Below, in pieces: positions 9,142-18,550 of a stretch of 64,000 bases of DNA. Origin of the DNA: Paenibacillus sp. FSL W8-0186. GTDB lineage: Bacteria > Bacillota > Bacilli > Paenibacillales > Paenibacillaceae. A program made the position numbers and the translations under genes. The first letter of the stretch is position 1. The number at the start of each line of letters is the position of its first letter. The stretch covers positions 1,474,001-1,538,000 of the forward strand of contig NZ_CP150207.1 of assembly GCF_037969765.1 (NCBI RefSeq), in the 5' to 3' direction. The notes under the pieces were generated by a model, which had not been told where the DNA came from, ran no database searches, and saw only the letters and a list, made by a program, of their open reading frames with translations.

Positions 9142-9669
9142 ATTCAATTACAAATTGCCTTATATTTTGGTCTTCATCGAATGCTAAAATGCCATATCCT
9201 AATGCCTGTACCAAGCTGTTATTATTCTAAATGGAATTCATGTAACTAAAATCGCCCTAAGCGAATGTTCCAGGGGATTAAATGGATTTTACGCACTTAA
9301 AACCAAAAATCCAGCCATCATTGGCAATTTCCCCACTTCTAACGACATACAATCCATCAAAAACTATTTTTATCTCCTTGCCGCAGAAACTAACTACGAT
9401 AAATCCATTTATTCTTGGAGCTGAACAATTTAAAACGGATGTGGGGCAGCTTAGAAGAAGCCAAAAAAATTACCAGAATCCAAAGAAAAAACATACGCCA
9501 TTTGAAAGCGTATTCACCCAAACGATAAAATCACAAATTCCACTAAAGGAATTGCTAACGCTGCCTTCTGGCCCGGTGCTACGATAAATTCAGACCCTGT
9601 GGTAAGCGTTTACAAATCAAAGACCAGCAGGGGAAATAGAACTCATATACGATCAAAGGGGCTGAAACG
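9142..9669 (+). other. AT-rich intergenic region without a supported gene
   Basis: These 528 bases lie between the kinase gene and the next sugar ABC operon. They are markedly richer in A and T than their surroundings. A 101-residue frame at 9282-9587 has a Lys/Pro/Thr/Ile-rich composition and no recognisable domain or convincing start, so it is not called. The supported element is the cre-like site at 9601-9614, close to the downstream gene. No clear terminator follows the kinase gene. Confidence 0.5.
9601..9614. promoter_or_regulatory. cre-like catabolite repression site
   Basis: Read on the minus strand, TGTAAACGCTTACC matches the CcpA cre consensus TGWAANCGNTNWCA at 13 of 14 positions. 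It lies 56 bases upstream of the solute-binding protein gene at 9670. CcpA control of that operon is inferred. Confidence 0.55.
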
Positions 9670-10986
9670 ATGAAGAAGGTAATAGCTTTATTCCTGAGCT
9701 GCATGGTGCTGCTGGCAGGCTGCTCATCCGGCGGAGGCGGCCAAGAGCCGGCGGCAAGCGGAGGCAATAGCAGCGGTGGCGATTCCGGCAGCAAGGCGGA
9801 GGAAATTACTATTTGGGCCTGGGACCCGGCGTTCAACATTGCCGCGCTGAACATCGCGAAGGAAGCGTACAGCCAAAAGAATCCCGACGCCAAAATCAAC
9901 ATCGTAGAATTCGCGCAAGCGGATATCATTCAGAAGCTGAACACGGGGCTGAACTCCGGCACAACAAAAGGGCTGCCGAACATCGTGCTGATCGAGGATT
10001 ACCGGGCGCAGGGCTTCCTGCAATCCTACCCGGACGCGTTCTATGATCTCAGCGGCAAGGTGCGCTCTGAGGATTTCGCGGATTACAAAATCGGGCCGAC
10101 CAGCCTGAACGGCAAGCAATACGGGGTACCGTTCGATTCCGGGGTCACGGGCATGTACGTCCGCAAAGACTATATTGAGCAGGCGGGTTACACGCTGGAC
10201 GATTTGAAGAATATCGACTGGAAGCAATATATCGAGATTGGAAAAGCTGTTAAGGAGAAAACCGGCAAGGACATCATTACGCTTGACCCGAACGATTTGG
10301 GAATCATCCGCATGATGATTCAATCCGCCGGATCATGGTATTTGGCGGAGGACGGCAAGACGCCTGACCTGGCGGGCAATGCGGCGTTGAAGGAAGCGTT
10401 CGAGCTGTACAAGGAAATGATGGAAGCGAACGTCGTGAAGGTGAACGCGGACTGGAGCCAGTTCATCGCCAACATCAATAATGGAGATGTCGCTACCGTG
10501 CCGACGGGCAACTGGATTACGCCGTCCGTCAAAGCGGAAGCCTCCCAGGCCGGGCAATGGGCAATCCTGCCGATCCCTAAGCTCCCGCAATCGCCGAACT
10601 CTGTGCACGCGACGAACTTAGGAGGAAGCTCCTGGTACGTCATGAACATACCAGGGGCAGAGACGGCTGCGGATTTCCTCGCCCAGACCTTCGGATCGGA
10701 CGTGGAGATGTACCAGAATCTGCTGACGAACGTCGGCGCGATTGGCACGCTGAAGGCGGCCGCTGCTGGCGAAGCCTATGCCAAGCCGGATGAGTTCTTC
10801 GGCGGGCAGCAGATCGTCAATGATTTTGCGGTCTGGACGGCCGAGATTCCAAAGGTGAACTACGGCATTTCCACTTATGCGATCGAGGATATCCTGATCG
10901 TCGAAATGCAAAATTACTTGAACGGCAAAGGCATCGATCAGGCGTTAAGCGATGCGCAGGCACAGGCAGAAGCTCAGGTTAAATAA
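9670..10986 (+). CDS. Extracellular sugar-binding lipoprotein (family 1 solute-binding protein)
   Basis: This 438-residue lipoprotein has the signal sequence MKKVIALFLSCMVLLAGC, with the lipid-modified Cys at position 18 and a Gly/Ser-rich spacer. The mature part is a type 2 periplasmic-binding fold beginning EEITIWAWD, typical of the LacE/AraN/MsmE group that binds arabinosides, lactose or other oligosaccharides. GGGGCTGAAACG precedes the ATG. Two permease genes follow after a hairpin, and no ATPase gene is present. Such carbohydrate-uptake-1 systems usually borrow a shared MsmX-type ATPase encoded elsewhere. Control is probably through the cre-like site upstream. The ligand cannot be named. 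Confidence 0.92.
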   Translation: MKKVIALFLSCMVLLAGCSSGGGGQEPAASGGNSSGGDSGSKAEEITIWAWDPAFNIAALNIAKEAYSQKNPDAKINIVEFAQADIIQKLNTGLNSGTTKGLPNIVLIEDYRAQGFLQSYPDAFYDLSGKVRSEDFADYKIGPTSLNGKQYGVPFDSGVTGMYVRKDYIEQAGYTLDDLKNIDWKQYIEIGKAVKEKTGKDIITLDPNDLGIIRMMIQSAGSWYLAEDGKTPDLAGNAALKEAFELYKEMMEANVVKVNADWSQFIANINNGDVATVPTGNWITPSVKAEASQAGQWAILPIPKLPQSPNSVHATNLGGSSWYVMNIPGAETAADFLAQTFGSDVEMYQNLLTNVGAIGTLKAAAAGEAYAKPDEFFGGQQIVNDFAVWTAEIPKVNYGISTYAIEDILIVEMQNYLNGKGIDQALSDAQAQAEAQVK

Positions 10987-11025
10987 AGCGGCGGGATATC
11001 CGCCCATTTCATAACAAATACCCAG

Positions 11026-11087
11026 AACCCCTGGGCGCTGAGCTGCATCCAGACATGTTGAGGCGAAGCGCCCCGGGGTTATTTTTC
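11026..11087 (+). terminator. Hairpin between binding-protein and permease genes, possible attenuator
   Basis: AACCCC-T-GGGCGCT pairs with AGCGCCC-C-GGGGTT (13 bp, one mismatch) across a loop of about 27 bases, and ATTTTTC follows. In binding-protein-dependent operons such intercistronic hairpins commonly stabilise the upstream message or partly terminate transcription, so that the binding protein is made in excess. Confidence 0.55.
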
Positions 11088-11103
11088 GGGCAGAAAGGGG
11101 CTC

Positions 11104-12006
11104 GTGCTAACGATGAAAGCGGACAGAACAGGCCTTAGCATCCGCGCCAAAAGCAATTTAACCGGGTGGAGCTTCATCCTAATTGCCGTGGTCATGATCG
11201 CGGCCTTCTATTTCTATCCGATGGTTCAGGCGCTGATCCTGTCGTTCAAGACCGGAACGGGGAGCAATCTGACTTATACGGGAGGCTCCAACTACGTAAG
11301 GCTGCTATCCGACAAAACATTTCTGACGTCCTTATCGAACACGTTCATTTACTTGATCATTCAGGTTCCGGTCATGATCCTTCTCGCGTTGTTCATTTCG
11401 GTGCTGCTGAACGACAGCAAGCTGAAATTCCGCGGTTTTTTCCGGACGGCGATCTTTCTGCCGTGCGTTACCTCGCTTGTCGCTTACTCCGTTGTGTTCA
11501 AATATTTGTTTGCGGCAGACGGGCTGGTGAATTCGCTGCTGATGAAGCTGTCCATCATTCAGGAGCCGATTCAGTGGATCACCGATCCGTTCTGGGCGAA
11601 GATTACGATCATTATTGCGATTACCTGGCGCTGGACTGGATATAACATGATCTTTTACTTATCAGCGCTGCAAAATATCGACAGTTCTATCTATGAAGCT
11701 GCGCGGATCGATGGGGCCTCGTCATTCAAGCAATTTACTAAAATTACGGTTCCGATGCTGAAGCCGATCATTTTATTCACCTCCATCACCTCCACGATCG
11801 GTACGCTGCAGCTCTTCGATGAAGTCATGAACATTACGAAGGGCGGACCCGGCAATGCGACGCTCTCGATTTCGCAGTATATTTACAATCTGTCCTTCAA
11901 GTACACGGCGGACTTCGGATATGCGGCAACCGTATCGTACTCTATCGTGGTTATCATTGTTCTGTTGTCGATCCTTCAATTCAAAGTGGCAGGTGATAAA
12001 AAATGA
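11104..12006 (+). CDS. Sugar ABC transporter permease, MalF/LacF type
   Basis: This is a 300-residue inner-membrane permease with about six hydrophobic helices. The cytoplasmic EAA loop is YEAARIDGASSFKQF near residue 200, which contacts the ATPase. It belongs to the BPD_transp_1 superfamily (LacF/AraP-like). The start is ambiguous: the GTG at 11104 lies three bases after AAAGGGG, while the ATG at 11113 lies 12 bases after it. Three residues are at stake. The stop overlaps the next permease gene by four bases, so the two are translationally coupled subunits of one transporter served by the binding protein at 9670-10986. Confidence 0.92.
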   Translation: MLTMKADRTGLSIRAKSNLTGWSFILIAVVMIAAFYFYPMVQALILSFKTGTGSNLTYTGGSNYVRLLSDKTFLTSLSNTFIYLIIQVPVMILLALFISVLLNDSKLKFRGFFRTAIFLPCVTSLVAYSVVFKYLFAADGLVNSLLMKLSIIQEPIQWITDPFWAKITIIIAITWRWTGYNMIFYLSALQNIDSSIYEAARIDGASSFKQFTKITVPMLKPIILFTSITSTIGTLQLFDEVMNITKGGPGNATLSISQYIYNLSFKYTADFGYAATVSYSIVVIIVLLSILQFKVAGDKK

Positions 12007-12827
12007 GCAAGCTGAAGCGCGTGTTCACCTACGCTTTTCTCGGCGGAGCAGCGTTTGTCTCGATTTTCCCCTTTCTGTGGATGGTCGTAAGCGCCACCAA
12101 CAAGTCGGTGGATGTCACGAAGGGCCGCTTGCTGCCCGGCAGTCACTTTCTGGACAATTTCCGGAAGCTCGCCGAATCGACCGATCTATGGACTTCATTA
12201 TGGAATTCCGCGAAAATCTCCGTGCTCACGACGATTTTGGCGATTGTCATCGCGTCGCTGGCCGGATACGGGTTTGAAATTTACCGCAGCCGGGCGAAGG
12301 ATATCGTCTTCAGCATCCTGCTGCTATCGATGATGATTCCGTTTGCGGCGTTGATGATCCCGCTCTACCGGATGTTCGCCAACATTTCCGGCAGCCTCCC
12401 GGCGATTGGCATCGATACGATGGCTTCGGTCATGCTGCCGACGATTACGACAGCGTTTCTGATTTTCTTCTTCCGGCAGAATTCGAAAATGTTCCCCAAG
12501 GATATGGTGGAAGCCGGGCGCATTGACGGGCTGAGCGAGCTGGGGATATTTTTCAAAATATTCATGCCTACGATGAAAACGACCTACGCCGCCGCGGGCA
12601 TCATTACATTCATGTCGAGCTGGAACAATTATTTGTGGCCGCTCATCGTGCTGCAATCGCCGGAGCAGAAGACGATCCCGCTGCTTATCTCCAATCTGGG
12701 ATCGGGTTATTCTCCGGATTACGGCCTCATTATGCTGGCGATTGTCATCGCCACGCTGCCGACGGCGCTGGTATTTTTCCTGATGCAGAAGCATTTTGTG
12801 GCGGGCATGATGGGTTCTGTGAAGTAG
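12003..12827 (+). CDS. Sugar ABC transporter permease, MalG/LacG type
   Basis: This 274-residue membrane protein is the second permease half. It has six predicted helices, the EAA motif VEAGRIDGLSELGIF near residue 170, and the common C-terminal ending QKHFVAGMMGSVK, typical of the MalG/AraQ/LacG group. It follows directly from the first permease gene (ATGA overlap at 12003-12006). Together with the lipoprotein at 9670 it forms a CUT1 importer lacking its own ATPase. A terminator-like hairpin lies about 140 bases downstream. Confidence 0.93.
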   Translation: MSKLKRVFTYAFLGGAAFVSIFPFLWMVVSATNKSVDVTKGRLLPGSHFLDNFRKLAESTDLWTSLWNSAKISVLTTILAIVIASLAGYGFEIYRSRAKDIVFSILLLSMMIPFAALMIPLYRMFANISGSLPAIGIDTMASVMLPTITTAFLIFFFRQNSKMFPKDMVEAGRIDGLSELGIFFKIFMPTMKTTYAAAGIITFMSSWNNYLWPLIVLQSPEQKTIPLLISNLGSGYSPDYGLIMLAIVIATLPTALVFFLMQKHFVAGMMGSVK

Positions 12828-12965
12828 ATGGGCCACCAGACGAGCTGCCGCCCGCGCGCTGAAACGTGTTACCATTGCGGGCCGGCAGAGGGGCGTCAGC
12901 GGCGCTGATTCCACCGGGGCGACCCGGTAGAGTAAAGCTATATATGCAGCTATACTTGTTGTAAA

Positions 12966-12993
12966 GAAACCGCTTGGGGATCCGGGCGGTTTC
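12966..12993. terminator. Terminator-like hairpin after the CUT1 operon
   Basis: GAAACCGC and GCGGTTTC form a perfect 8-bp stem around a 12-base loop, followed by TTCTTCG on the plus strand. The T-run is weak, so efficiency is uncertain. The rest of 12828-13121 shows nothing recognisable. Confidence 0.5.
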
Positions 12994-13121
12994 TTCGATA
13001 GATGTTAGTACTGCTCTACGCCAGTATGGATATGGAAATGCGAAGAACTTGTTCTGACGAAGGGGCATGATGCCAATCGCTCCTACCAGGTCGTCCATTA
13101 GACATCAGGGAGGCAAGCTGC

Positions 13122-13451
13122 ATGCAAAGATTATATCAATTGAGTGAAATTAAACAGATGATTCAGGAGTACCCCTTAGTTCTGCTTTTAATCAAGACGA
13201 GCCAATGCGGCGTATGTGAATCGATTCAAGCGAAGGCGGCCGGTTTACTGGAATCCCATTCGAAGGCAAGGGGAATCTACGTATTCATGGAGGATGCCCC
13301 CGTCACGGCAGCGGAGTACTTGGCGTTGTCTGCACCGACATTGCTGCTCTTTTTTCAAGGAAAGGAAGTATACCGTGAATCCCGCTTTGTCCGCTTTGAG
13401 GAGCTGGAGCAGGTGCTGCTTAGGTATGAAGGGGCTTTAGAGGAAATGTGA
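13122..13451 (+). CDS. Thioredoxin-like small protein
   Basis: This 109-residue cytoplasmic protein has a thioredoxin fold. After a short N-terminal helix comes a hydrophobic strand (LVLLLIKT), then the CGVC active-site motif near residue 28, and later the cis-proline region SAPTLLLFFQGKE. The protein is shorter than standard thioredoxin on the N-terminal side and resembles the thioredoxin-like proteins common in Bacillales. A dithiol-disulfide role is likely from the CxxC motif. A GGGAGG ribosome site precedes the ATG at 13122. It stands alone between the sugar operon and a secreted protein, and no functional link to either is visible. Confidence 0.82.
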   Translation: MQRLYQLSEIKQMIQEYPLVLLLIKTSQCGVCESIQAKAAGLLESHSKARGIYVFMEDAPVTAAEYLALSAPTLLLFFQGKEVYRESRFVRFEELEQVLLRYEGALEEM

Positions 13452-13547
13452 ATACGCTGAGTGCTGAGTAAAAGGGAGAGGGCAACTTAATTGCTTTCTG
13501 AGCGTCTAAGATATAGACAGGTTTTGGTAAAAGGAGGAAGAATCCCG

Positions 13548-15830
13548 ATGAAAATTCGCGGCATCATGGTTATTTGCACAGCTATTCTGTTGACACAGCT
13601 TTTAGCAGATGCGCCAACTTCAGCGAACGTGGAGGGGAGCGGCAATTCTCCAGCGGATCAAATCCAGGCTCAGAAAGCGTCCTCCGGTCATGTCCAAGCG
13701 GGGGAGCAGCTTGTGCTCAAGCAGGCCGCCCCCTATTTCACCGAACCGCTGTCCGGAAGAGAGCCGGTTGATAGCTTCAAGGTGAACTATTTCGGTCAGC
13801 CAGGGGAGTCGTTTGCTGTGCAAGCCAGGTCGGGCGAAATGGTTTCGCTGCAGGACTATTCCCGGGGGAAGCTATGGGTTCCCGTCTGGTATACGACAGA
13901 GGCTTCAAGCCGAGTAGTAAATACCGCACCGGTATATATAAGCCTGCGCGCAAAAACAAAGCTGTCATTGACACCCGGCAGCTCGATTCGGTGGAGCGCC
14001 AGCACTCTTGGAAACGGGGAAGAACGCCCGATATCGGTTACCCGGTGGGACGATTGGTACGGGATCGTCGCAAGCCCTGCACATTGGCATGAGGACGATA
14101 TAATGAACCGGCCAATTGTGCTATGGGTTCATGAGAGCCGGGTCACGGAGCAAAAGGAGATATCCGAGGGCTTAATGGAGCCAAGCTCATCCGTTTCTAT
14201 TACAGCGGTTAGAGATATCGCCGACTTGCTGCTCCATAAAGGAGCCTCAGCTGAAGATGCAGCCAGGCTTCTGGGTCAGCCTGCTGTGAAGGAGCATTCG
14301 GGGAATGTTGAACTCGCGGGGCGTACGTACCTGCAGGGCGAGAGCTGGAGATTTGTACGTCCAGAAGGGCAATTCATCGCTTACTTCTCCCCAGCGGGCC
14401 GACTTGAGACAGGCAAGTGGATATGGCCGGCAGGCGATAAGCCGATGAGCAGGCTGTTTGCTGGTGATGACTATCCCTTTACCCATCAATTTATGGCGGG
14501 CCCGCTCCCGGCGACATTGAAAATGCCTTACGTATGGCGGAATCAGGGAGATTTGCAATACGCTTACTTAACCGGAGCTAGTGATGACGTCCTTGTAGTT
14601 CAAGGGGATGATGGACGTTTCAGCGGGATGCATGATGATTCAAACGTATATGGCATTGATCGGTTAACAGGGGAGAAGCTGTGGCAAATCGATGCCGGAT
14701 ACGGCAGGCTGCTCACGATGATGGGGAATGCGGATGATTCGGTCACCGTCTATACATCGCTCAGCCCGGAGAAGAAAGCGTATGAGGACAGGGTGCGCCA
14801 CATTCGGCTTGCTGATGGGAAGGTACTGTGGGAATTAAGGCTGGAGGGCGGTGAAGAAGGAAGGTTTCTGGAAATCGGCGGGGCCAAGAATTCCGTCATT
14901 ATATATGACCGGCCGGACATGGGCAGGGAAACAGGCCATTTGGCTGTACTCGACAGGACGACGGGGAAGCAGAAATGGGAAATTGCCATACAAGGCGATT
15001 ATCGGGTGCTGAACTCCGGAGCGGACGATCCATATGTACTCATCCAAGCAGGCCAGCTTCTGCAAGCCAGGGAGACGGATACTGGCACAGTAGTCTGGAG
15101 CCTCAAGGCGGATACGATAACCGGCGAAGACCCGCATTTATATCCGTATTATGCAGGCGGTCCGAGAATCGATCCTTTTGCGCCAGCGAACAGCTTACGA
15201 AGATGGATTCTTCATGGAGATCAGTGGCTGCTGGTCGATCTGGAGACGGGAAGTGAGACAGCACGGTATCCGGCAAAGACGGGGGAACGCTTTGAGGTGC
15301 TGAATGAGCGATACCTTCTTATACAGCGTCAACTGCCAGCCAAAGCCACGTCAGCAGATTCCTCCGCCGAAAGCTATGAATCGGTATTATATGATGCGGC
15401 TGCTGGCAAGAAGCTCTGGAACGTGCCGGGGCAAGCGTCGAAAGGCATCATCGAAGGGGAGCATATGTATTTGGTTCTGGACGGCGTTCCGGTAAAAGCA
15501 GAGCTGCAGACAGGACGCATTGTATGGAAGCTTCCGGTTACTGCCAGTCAGGATTACTCCCTCATGACCCCAGGCAGCTATGTGCTGCTGGATGAATACG
15601 TCCTGCTCGCCTATGGCTACGATTTGCTTGCGCTCAGCAAGAAGGATGGGCATATCGCAGGACGTATACAGAATATCTGGATGGGATACGCTGAACTAAG
15701 GGAACAAATCTCCCGCAGCGGCCTGCTGAACATAACGGGAGATGAAATATACGCTGGATCCGCCAACGGCGCTATTACCCGGCTGAGCGTGAAGAAGCTG
15801 GAACATAGATTAAAGGAACTAGACAAATAG
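13548..15830 (+). CDS. Secreted PQQ-repeat beta-propeller protein
   Basis: This 760-residue exported protein begins with a signal peptide (MKIRGIMVICTAILLTQLL, cleavage near ANV). Residues about 50-140 look SH3-like (KVNYFGQPGESFAVQ). The region near 220-290 is followed, from about residue 330, by at least six PQQ-type propeller repeats. Their signatures are LTGEKLWQI, ADGKVLWEL, TTGKQKWEI, DTGTVVWSL, AAGKKLWNV and QTGRIVWKL. In Gram-positive bacteria such propellers mostly act as extracytoplasmic scaffolds or binding modules rather than quinoprotein enzymes, and no dehydrogenase motif is seen. An AAAGGAGG site ten bases before 13548 decides the start over an upstream TTG at 13491. A terminator follows. 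Confidence 0.82.
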   Translation: MKIRGIMVICTAILLTQLLADAPTSANVEGSGNSPADQIQAQKASSGHVQAGEQLVLKQAAPYFTEPLSGREPVDSFKVNYFGQPGESFAVQARSGEMVSLQDYSRGKLWVPVWYTTEASSRVVNTAPVYISLRAKTKLSLTPGSSIRWSASTLGNGEERPISVTRWDDWYGIVASPAHWHEDDIMNRPIVLWVHESRVTEQKEISEGLMEPSSSVSITAVRDIADLLLHKGASAEDAARLLGQPAVKEHSGNVELAGRTYLQGESWRFVRPEGQFIAYFSPAGRLETGKWIWPAGDKPMSRLFAGDDYPFTHQFMAGPLPATLKMPYVWRNQGDLQYAYLTGASDDVLVVQGDDGRFSGMHDDSNVYGIDRLTGEKLWQIDAGYGRLLTMMGNADDSVTVYTSLSPEKKAYEDRVRHIRLADGKVLWELRLEGGEEGRFLEIGGAKNSVIIYDRPDMGRETGHLAVLDRTTGKQKWEIAIQGDYRVLNSGADDPYVLIQAGQLLQARETDTGTVVWSLKADTITGEDPHLYPYYAGGPRIDPFAPANSLRRWILHGDQWLLVDLETGSETARYPAKTGERFEVLNERYLLIQRQLPAKATSADSSAESYESVLYDAAAGKKLWNVPGQASKGIIEGEHMYLVLDGVPVKAELQTGRIVWKLPVTASQDYSLMTPGSYVLLDEYVLLAYGYDLLALSKKDGHIAGRIQNIWMGYAELREQISRSGLLNITGDEIYAGSANGAITRLSVKKLEHRLKELDK

Positions 15831-15897
15831 TCGTGTACCAAGATGATTCACCAAGTGTCTATCGATAGCTGAAAACAATAATACAATTAGGACTTAT

Positions 15898-15929
15898 AGG
15901 CCGATCGAAGGATTTCGATGGGCCTTTTT
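15898..15929 (+). terminator. Rho-independent terminator after the PQQ-repeat gene
   Basis: AGGCCGATCGAA pairs with TTCGATGGGCCT through a four-base loop, with one opposed G/G pair, and TTTTT follows directly. Confidence 0.8.
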
Positions 15930-16073
15930 GTCGTGGTTGTTCGGAAATCTCCCTGATTTCCTAAAGGAATTGCCTGGAAATTGGGGACTTCGACACATTC
16001 AAGAAAAATGTAGAATCATGTATCATTATGTAGAATTAAATACATAGCATATTTTGGGAAAGGAAGATGACTC

Positions 16074-16823
16074 TTGAAAATGAAATCCAAAAAGACGGTA
16101 ATGATCGGAACCGCACTTGTTCTGTTGTTGACTTTTTCCGCTGGCGTGTCTGCAGCTTCTTCATTGGAGCGCATTCAGGCTAACTTGAACCACGGCATTT
16201 CGTTTTTGTTGAACGGACAGGCATGGACGGCTAAAGATGCCAACGGGGCGAAGGCTGTTCCCATCAGTTATAAAGGGACGACTTATGTACCGCTGCGCGC
16301 TGTGGCCGAGGCTACAGGGGCGGACATTCGCTTCGATGCGGCCAAACAGCAAATTTCGATTACGACGGGACCGGTTGCCCAAACTCCGGGCAAGGGAGAG
16401 CGCAGTCCTTTTAGCGTAGATAACGTATCTCACTTCAAATGGAGCTACTATACAAGCGGCATTACTCGGAACAAGGCTGATTTGCAGTTCGGTGAGACGC
16501 AATACGAAGCCGCGTTTATGGTTACGGGCGTGAACAGTGCCGGACAAGGCGTTGCTTTTAAAGTCAAGGACGGCACGAAAAAAGTCGGCGTGCTGGTAGG
16601 CTTCAAAACGCCGAAGTCCGATAAGGAATACTCGGGAAGCTATACGATTGCCGACAAGGATGGACAAGCCTTTGCAACCGGTAAAATCGAAAACGGCACC
16701 GTAGTTGAAAACGTCCTGGTGCTGCCTAACAACACAACCGAGCTGTACGTTAAATTTATCGGACCGGCCGGGGAGGATTCCACGGGCTACGTCATTTGGG
16801 ACGAAAGCTGGCTGGAGAATTAA
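16074..16823 (+). CDS. Secreted protein with copper-amine-oxidase-N (stalk) domain
   Basis: This 249-residue exported protein has a signal peptide ending near AGVSAASS. Residues about 35-95 form a stalk domain of the copper amine oxidase N-terminal type: FLLNGQAW, VPISYKGTTYVPLRAVAEATGADI, then QISI. The C-terminal 140 residues (from NVSHFKWSYY) look like a beta-sandwich of unknown function. Despite the name, this domain in Paenibacillus is a common extracellular module without oxidase activity. The TTG at 16074 is favoured because AGGAAG lies seven bases upstream; an ATG two codons later is the alternative. The gene is monocistronic, with a terminator at 16858-16902. Confidence 0.85.
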   Translation: MKMKSKKTVMIGTALVLLLTFSAGVSAASSLERIQANLNHGISFLLNGQAWTAKDANGAKAVPISYKGTTYVPLRAVAEATGADIRFDAAKQQISITTGPVAQTPGKGERSPFSVDNVSHFKWSYYTSGITRNKADLQFGETQYEAAFMVTGVNSAGQGVAFKVKDGTKKVGVLVGFKTPKSDKEYSGSYTIADKDGQAFATGKIENGTVVENVLVLPNNTTELYVKFIGPAGEDSTGYVIWDESWLEN

Positions 16824-16857
16824 TTTAAATTATTTCTATGTAAATAATCAGGTTTAA

Positions 16858-16902
16858 AGCCGAAAGATAACCGCTTGTATGCGGCCGTCTTTCGGCTTTT
16901 TG
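16858..16902 (+). terminator. Rho-independent terminator after the stalk-domain gene
   Basis: AGCCGAAAGA and TCTTTCGGCT form a perfect 10-bp stem around a 20-base loop, and TTTTT follows. Confidence 0.8.
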
Positions 16903-16946
16903 CATGGTTATTGCTATGTTGTTGATTAGTATATTTGTTAAAATTA

Positions 16947-16975
16947 GTGACACAGTGACATTAATCACGTATAAT
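16947..16975 (+). promoter_or_regulatory. Sigma-A-type promoter of the metNIQ-like operon
   Basis: GTGACA (16947-16952) and TATAAT (16970-16975) are separated by 17 bases, close to the vegetative consensus. GTGACA occurs twice in tandem here. No S-box (SAM riboswitch) or T-box fits in the short leader of about 70 bases. Confidence 0.6.
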
Positions 16976-17051
16976 CATGAGAAGATATAGAGTATAACAG
17001 GTGTTTGAAATTAGTAGTACAATTTTAGGGTGTTTAAAGGGGGACAATCGA

Positions 17052-17816
17052 ATGATATCCCTGCAGGAGGTTAGCAAGAGCTATGGCCAGCAGCGAAATG
17101 ACAGATTAGCTGCGGTTCAGGAAGTAACTCTCTCGGTTGAGGAAGGAACGATTCATGGCATCATCGGACCTAGCGGCGCAGGAAAATCCACGCTGCTGCG
17201 GCTGATGAATATGCTGGAAGCTCCGGATGCAGGGAGGGTCATCGTAGCAGGCCAGGATTGGACCGTCCTGAGTGAAGGCGAGCTGCGCCGGGCGAGAAGA
17301 TCCATTGGCATGATTTTTCAGCAATTCAACTTGCTTCAGAATCGTACGGTCAGCGGCAATGTCTCCGTTCCCCTGGAGCTGGCTGGGCTGCCGAGAAAGG
17401 AGCGGGCCGAGCGGGTTCGCGAGTGCCTGCGGTTTGTCGGGTTATTGGACAAGGCGGAGGAATACCCGGCGACGCTTAGCGGAGGGCAGAAGCAGCGGGT
17501 AGCGATAGCCCGCGCTCTGGCGAATCACCCGAAGGTACTGCTCTGCGACGAGCCGACCTCTTCCCTCGATCCGAATACGACGAATGATATCCTTGGCGTC
17601 TTGAGGCATGTGAACGAGACCTTGGGCGTCACGATCATTATCGTCACGCACGAGATGGATGTAGTAGCGCAGCTATGCCAACGGGTCTCCGTGATGGAGG
17701 ACGGCCGGCTGACGGACAGCTTTGCACTGCAGCCTCAGAACCGTGCTTCTGCGATCCTGTCACCGAAATCGTACAGGGAACAGCTGTTGGGGACGGAGGG
17801 GGTTAGCGATGTTTGA
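17052..17816 (+). CDS. metN: Methionine-type ABC transporter ATPase, short form
   Basis: This 254-residue cytoplasmic ATPase powers D/L-methionine-type uptake. It has Walker A GPSGAGKST near residue 40, signature LSGGQKQR and Walker B VLLCDEPTSSLD, with QQFNLL in the Q loop. Usual MetN proteins are about 340 residues and carry a C-terminal NIL/ACT-like regulatory domain that gives methionine trans-inhibition; that domain is absent here. The ATG at 17052 is preferred over an upstream GTG because GGGGGA precedes it by about eight bases and the ABC domain begins at once. The gene overlaps metI by eight bases. The neighbouring NlpA/MetQ-type lipoprotein supports the family, but without an S-box the true amino-acid ligand is open. 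Confidence 0.88.
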   Translation: MISLQEVSKSYGQQRNDRLAAVQEVTLSVEEGTIHGIIGPSGAGKSTLLRLMNMLEAPDAGRVIVAGQDWTVLSEGELRRARRSIGMIFQQFNLLQNRTVSGNVSVPLELAGLPRKERAERVRECLRFVGLLDKAEEYPATLSGGQKQRVAIARALANHPKVLLCDEPTSSLDPNTTNDILGVLRHVNETLGVTIIIVTHEMDVVAQLCQRVSVMEDGRLTDSFALQPQNRASAILSPKSYREQLLGTEGVSDV

Positions 17817-18492
17817 TATTTCTGTCATGCTGGACAGTATGATTCAATACGAGGCTGAAATCAGGAAGGCGATCGGCGAGACCTTCTTCATGGTGGGAAT
17901 ATCGGTTGCCGCTGCCATCGTCTGCGGCCTGCCTGTCGGCACCCTGCTGTTCCTGTGCCGCAAAGGCCAGATCTACGAGAACCGCACCTGGTCATGGCTG
18001 CTTAACGGCCTCGTCAATATCATCCGCTCCTTCCCGTTTCTGCTGCTGGTTGTCTTCATGATTCCGCTCACACGGATCATTGTGGGTACAGCAATCGGCA
18101 CGGTGGCAGCCTCGATACCTTTGTCGGTCGTGGCGATTGCGCTCTATGCCAGGCAGGTAGAGCAGGCGCTGCTCGATGTGCCTCGCGGCGTGATCGAAGC
18201 GGCGCGCTCGATGGGTGCGTCCAAGCTGGAGATGATCTTCAAGTTTCTGTACGTGGAGGCTCGATCAGGCCTCGTGCTGGGATTAACTACGTCGACGATC
18301 AGCTACATTTCCTATTCAACCGTCGTGGGGATCGTCGGAGGCGGCGGGATTGGCGATTTTGCCATTCGCTACGGATATCAGCGTTTTGAGACGGAATTGA
18401 TGACCGGGGTGATCCTATTGATGATCGTGCTGGTACAGGGTATTCAATATGCAGGCACGACGATTTCCAAGTTGCTGGATAAGCGGTCATAG
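17809..18492 (+). CDS. metI: Methionine-type ABC transporter permease
   Basis: This 227-residue membrane protein has about five helices and the permease motif EAARSMGASKLEMIFKF near residue 130. That is the EAA loop of the MetI family in BPD_transp_1. The start overlaps the end of metN (ATG at 17809, metN stop at 17814-17816), with GGAGGGGG upstream. It forms the channel for the MetN ATPase and the MetQ-like lipoprotein encoded 58 bases downstream. Length and helix pattern are normal for MetI. Confidence 0.92.
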   Translation: MFDISVMLDSMIQYEAEIRKAIGETFFMVGISVAAAIVCGLPVGTLLFLCRKGQIYENRTWSWLLNGLVNIIRSFPFLLLVVFMIPLTRIIVGTAIGTVAASIPLSVVAIALYARQVEQALLDVPRGVIEAARSMGASKLEMIFKFLYVEARSGLVLGLTTSTISYISYSTVVGIVGGGGIGDFAIRYGYQRFETELMTGVILLMIVLVQGIQYAGTTISKLLDKRS

Positions 18493-18550
18493 CCGCAAGA
18501 TTTATAATTTTTACAATATACTTAGAGAAATATTCGGAGGGAAACATACG

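Noticed and set aside
9282..9587. 101-codon frame in the AT-rich gap after the kinase gene
   Set aside because: Biased Lys/Pro/Thr/Ile composition, no supported start and no family resemblance; likely chance.
16976..17051. S-box or T-box leader in front of metN
   Set aside because: The leader is too short, and none of the conserved S-box or T-box segments are present.
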